From Ramlibacter lithotrophicus (GTDB taxonomy: Bacteria > Pseudomonadota > Gammaproteobacteria > Burkholderiales > Burkholderiaceae_C): DNA of 64,000 nt. The stretch's first letter is position 1. Each line of letters begins with the position of its first letter. Below the pieces are notes generated by a model. It did not search any database. It saw only the letters and a program-made list of their open reading frames with translations, and was not told where the DNA came from. Below are positions 62,151-64,000 of the stretch, piece after piece. The stretch spans positions 1 through 64,000 of the forward strand of contig NZ_VTOX01000003.1 of the NCBI RefSeq assembly GCF_012184415.1. Reading direction: 5' to 3'. Both the position numbers and the translations under genes were made by a program.

Positions 62151-63899
62151 TCAAAACTCGGTCCACTCGTCCTTGCCGGCCCCGGCCATGACCGGCCCTC
62201 GCTGCCCGGCCCGCCGGGTCCCCGCTTCGGCCGCGACCGGTGCCGCCTCGGGCTGGGACGCCGGCCTGGCGACCAGCGGCTTGCGCGGCGGCAGCCCTGG
62301 CGGGCGATGCAACGGCCGCGAGCCGGCCACGGGCAACTCCGGGCGTTCGGTCGCGGTGGCGCCGACGTCCACCTTGAACACGCTCACCGCCTGCACCAGC
62401 GCGCCGGCCTGCCCGCGCATGGACTGCGCCGCGGCCGAGGCTTCCTCGACCAGCGCCGCGTTCTGCTGCGTCACCTGGTCCATCTGCGTGATCGCCTGAT
62501 TGACCTGCTCGATCCCGCGCGTCTGCTCCTGGCTGGCCGCCGCGATCTCGGCCATGATGTCGCTCACCCGCCTGATGCTGGCGACGACCTCCTGCATGGT
62601 CTGCCCGGCGTCGGCGACGAGCCGGCTGCCTTCGCCCACCTTGCCCGCCGAATCGTCGATCAGGCCCTTGATCTCGCGCGCTGCCGCCGCCGAGCGCTGG
62701 GCCAGGCTGCGCACCTCCTGCGCGACCACCGCGAAACCGCGCCCCTGCTCGCCCGCGCGCGCCGCTTCCACCGCAGCGTTCAGCGCCAGGATGTTGGTCT
62801 GGAAGGAAATTCCGTCGATGACGGCGATGATGTCCGTCACCTTGCGGGACGATTCGTTGATCGACGCCATCGTTGCCACGACCTGACCGACCACCGTGCC
62901 GCCCCGGGCGGCAACCTCGGACGCGGACTGGGCCAGCCGGTTGGCCTGCGCCGCGTTCTCCGCGTTCTGCTTCACCGTCCCGGTCAGCTCCTCCATCGAG
63001 GCTGCCGTCTCCTCGAGCGAGGCCGCCTGCTCCTCGGTGCGCTGCGACAGGTCCTGGTTGCCGGCAGCGATCTGGTGGGACGCGGTCGAGATCGCCTCGC
63101 TGCTGGTGCGGACGTCGCCGACGATGCGTCCCAGCGAGTCGTTCATGTGCCTGAGCGCCTCGAGGAGCGCCCCGGTCTCGTCGCTGGCCCCGGCATCGAT
63201 CGAGTTCGTGAGGTCGCCGGCGGCGATCTGCTGCGCGACGTCCCTGGCCGCCCCGATCGGACGCACGATGAGCCGGCTCATCGCGATGGCCGTGGCGGCC
63301 GAGACGGCGAGCGCGAGCACGAGGATCACGCCGAGCGCCAGCACGAGCTGCCGGAACGCCTGGCCCGCGGCCTCGTACTGCTCGCTGGCCAGGCGCGTCT
63401 CCAGGGCCACGAGCTGGTTCAGGTCCTTGAGCAGCGCCTGGAAACCGCCGTCGGCCGTCTGCATCGCGCTCATGCCCGTTTCCACCGCGACGGAACTGAG
63501 GTCGATCGCGGTCTCGATGTCGGTGCGGTATTTTTCCAGCTTCTTCACCGCGGCCTGGGCGAGCTGCCGCTCCTCGGGAAGGAGGCGCTCGTCGGCACCG
63601 AAGCGCCCCACCGCCTTGATCACGGCGGTCACCTTGGCCTGCTGGTCGTCCGCGACCTGCTTGATCCTGTCTTCCTTCAGGTTGTTGATCCACGTCAGCA
63701 GGCGGTACACGTTGGAATGCACCTCGCTGATCGCCTGCGACGAGTTCGCGGCGAGCTGGTAGCTGCCGAACCGCAGGTTGTACATGTCGCCGAGCGCCGC
63801 CTGCTGCCGGGTCATCACGCCGTAGGAGACGGCGCCCAGCAGCGCCAGGAACGCGATCGCGACGGCCGGGGCGGCCACCACCTTGTGCCACACTTTCAT
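62151..63899 (-). CDS. methyl-accepting chemotaxis protein (Tsr/Tar type)
   Basis: A 582-residue chemoreceptor. It has membrane helices near residues 10-28 and 190-212, a periplasmic four-helix-bundle type sensor between them, a HAMP domain ([20 protein letters not shown]), and a cytosolic signalling domain whose tip reads [20 protein letters not shown]. The last residues are EWTEF, resembling the NWETF tether that binds CheR and CheB. The ligand is unknown. It is the only receptor in the window and lies just upstream of flgK. Confidence 0.95.
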   Translation of the reverse strand: MKVWHKVVAAPAVAIAFLALLGAVSYGVMTRQQAALGDMYNLRFGSYQLAANSSQAISEVHSNVYRLLTWINNLKEDRIKQVADDQQAKVTAVIKAVGRFGADERLLPEERQLAQAAVKKLEKYRTDIETAIDLSSVAVETGMSAMQTADGGFQALLKDLNQLVALETRLASEQYEAAGQAFRQLVLALGVILVLALAVSAATAIAMSRLIVRPIGAARDVAQQIAAGDLTNSIDAGASDETGALLEALRHMNDSLGRIVGDVRTSSEAISTASHQIAAGNQDLSQRTEEQAASLEETAASMEELTGTVKQNAENAAQANRLAQSASEVAARGGTVVGQVVATMASINESSRKVTDIIAVIDGISFQTNILALNAAVEAARAGEQGRGFAVVAQEVRSLAQRSAAAAREIKGLIDDSAGKVGEGSRLVADAGQTMQEVVASIRRVSDIMAEIAAASQEQTRGIEQVNQAITQMDQVTQQNAALVEEASAAAQSMRGQAGALVQAVSVFKVDVGATATERPELPVAGSRPLHRPPGLPPRKPLVARPASQPEAAPVAAEAGTRRAGQRGPVMAGAGKDEWTEF

Positions 63900-64000
63900 G
63901 GTCTTTCCTCGGCACCGCCGCGGTGCCTGACTGGCGCGGGCGCGCGCCGAACCGGTCGGTCGGCGGCAGGCGGGCGCCGCCCGCGCGCCGCCGTCGTGCT
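63900..64000. other. right window edge, upstream region of the chemoreceptor gene
   Basis: About 100 very GC-rich bases with no gene. AGGAAAG just before the receptor ATG is a ribosome-binding site on the minus strand. I see no clear promoter. Confidence 0.4.

Overview
The window looks like chromosomal DNA of a GC-rich betaproteobacterium of the Burkholderiales, probably Comamonadaceae-like (Ramlibacter/Variovorax type). The grounds are the codon use, an FlhD-type flagellar regulator, and the layout of the flagellar and chemotaxis genes. The genus is an inference from gene content, not from a database match. By eye the base composition changes near position 19.9 kb: the left part is less GC-rich and full of broken transposases, the right part is uniformly very GC-rich and tightly packed.

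Positions 1-19895 are best read as the right-hand part of a genomic island. It ends in a tyrosine-recombinase gene (18436-19623, minus strand), four short direct repeats, and a 28-base copy of the 3' end of a tRNA gene (probably tRNA-Pro) followed by a terminator. The island carries two cargo blocks. The first (150-9155, plus strand) is a CoA-dependent catabolic cluster: an Asp/Glu-racemase-family protein, an acyl-CoA dehydrogenase, an acyl-CoA ligase, three short-chain dehydrogenases and a periplasmic substrate-binding protein, interrupted by a decayed IS1182-type element. The second (9559-15603, minus strand) is a MarR-controlled efflux operon: MarR, HlyD/EmrA, DHA2/EmrB, a UspA protein, two thioesterase-like genes (one frameshifted) and an alpha/beta hydrolase. 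Between the cargo and the integrase lies a graveyard of IS66, IS21 and other transposase pieces, plus one uncharacterised gene (17850-18344).

Positions 19947-24790 hold backbone genes: a DASS/SLC13 anion symporter divergent from a MarR regulator, and a trehalose-6-phosphate synthase with an unusual membrane-anchored, sensor-like N-terminus.

Positions 24811-63899 are almost entirely flagella and chemotaxis. A minus-strand run reads fliC, flaG, fliD, fliS, fliT, a second FliK-like gene, an FlhB-C-terminal minigene, flhD, motB, cheA, an HDOD protein, cheR, cheD, cheB, cheY, cheZ, flhB, flhA, flhF, flhG, fliA. The divergent plus-strand operon is fliF-G-H-I-J-K-L-M-N-O-P-Q-R, with fliE on the minus strand between the two. 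At the right edge, on the minus strand, are a methyl-accepting chemotaxis protein, flgK, flgL and a soluble PAS histidine kinase. Many junctions overlap by four bases (ATGA, GTGA, TTGA), which suggests translational coupling. Notable absences inside the cluster are flhC, motA and cheW, although their usual partners flhD, motB and cheA are present.
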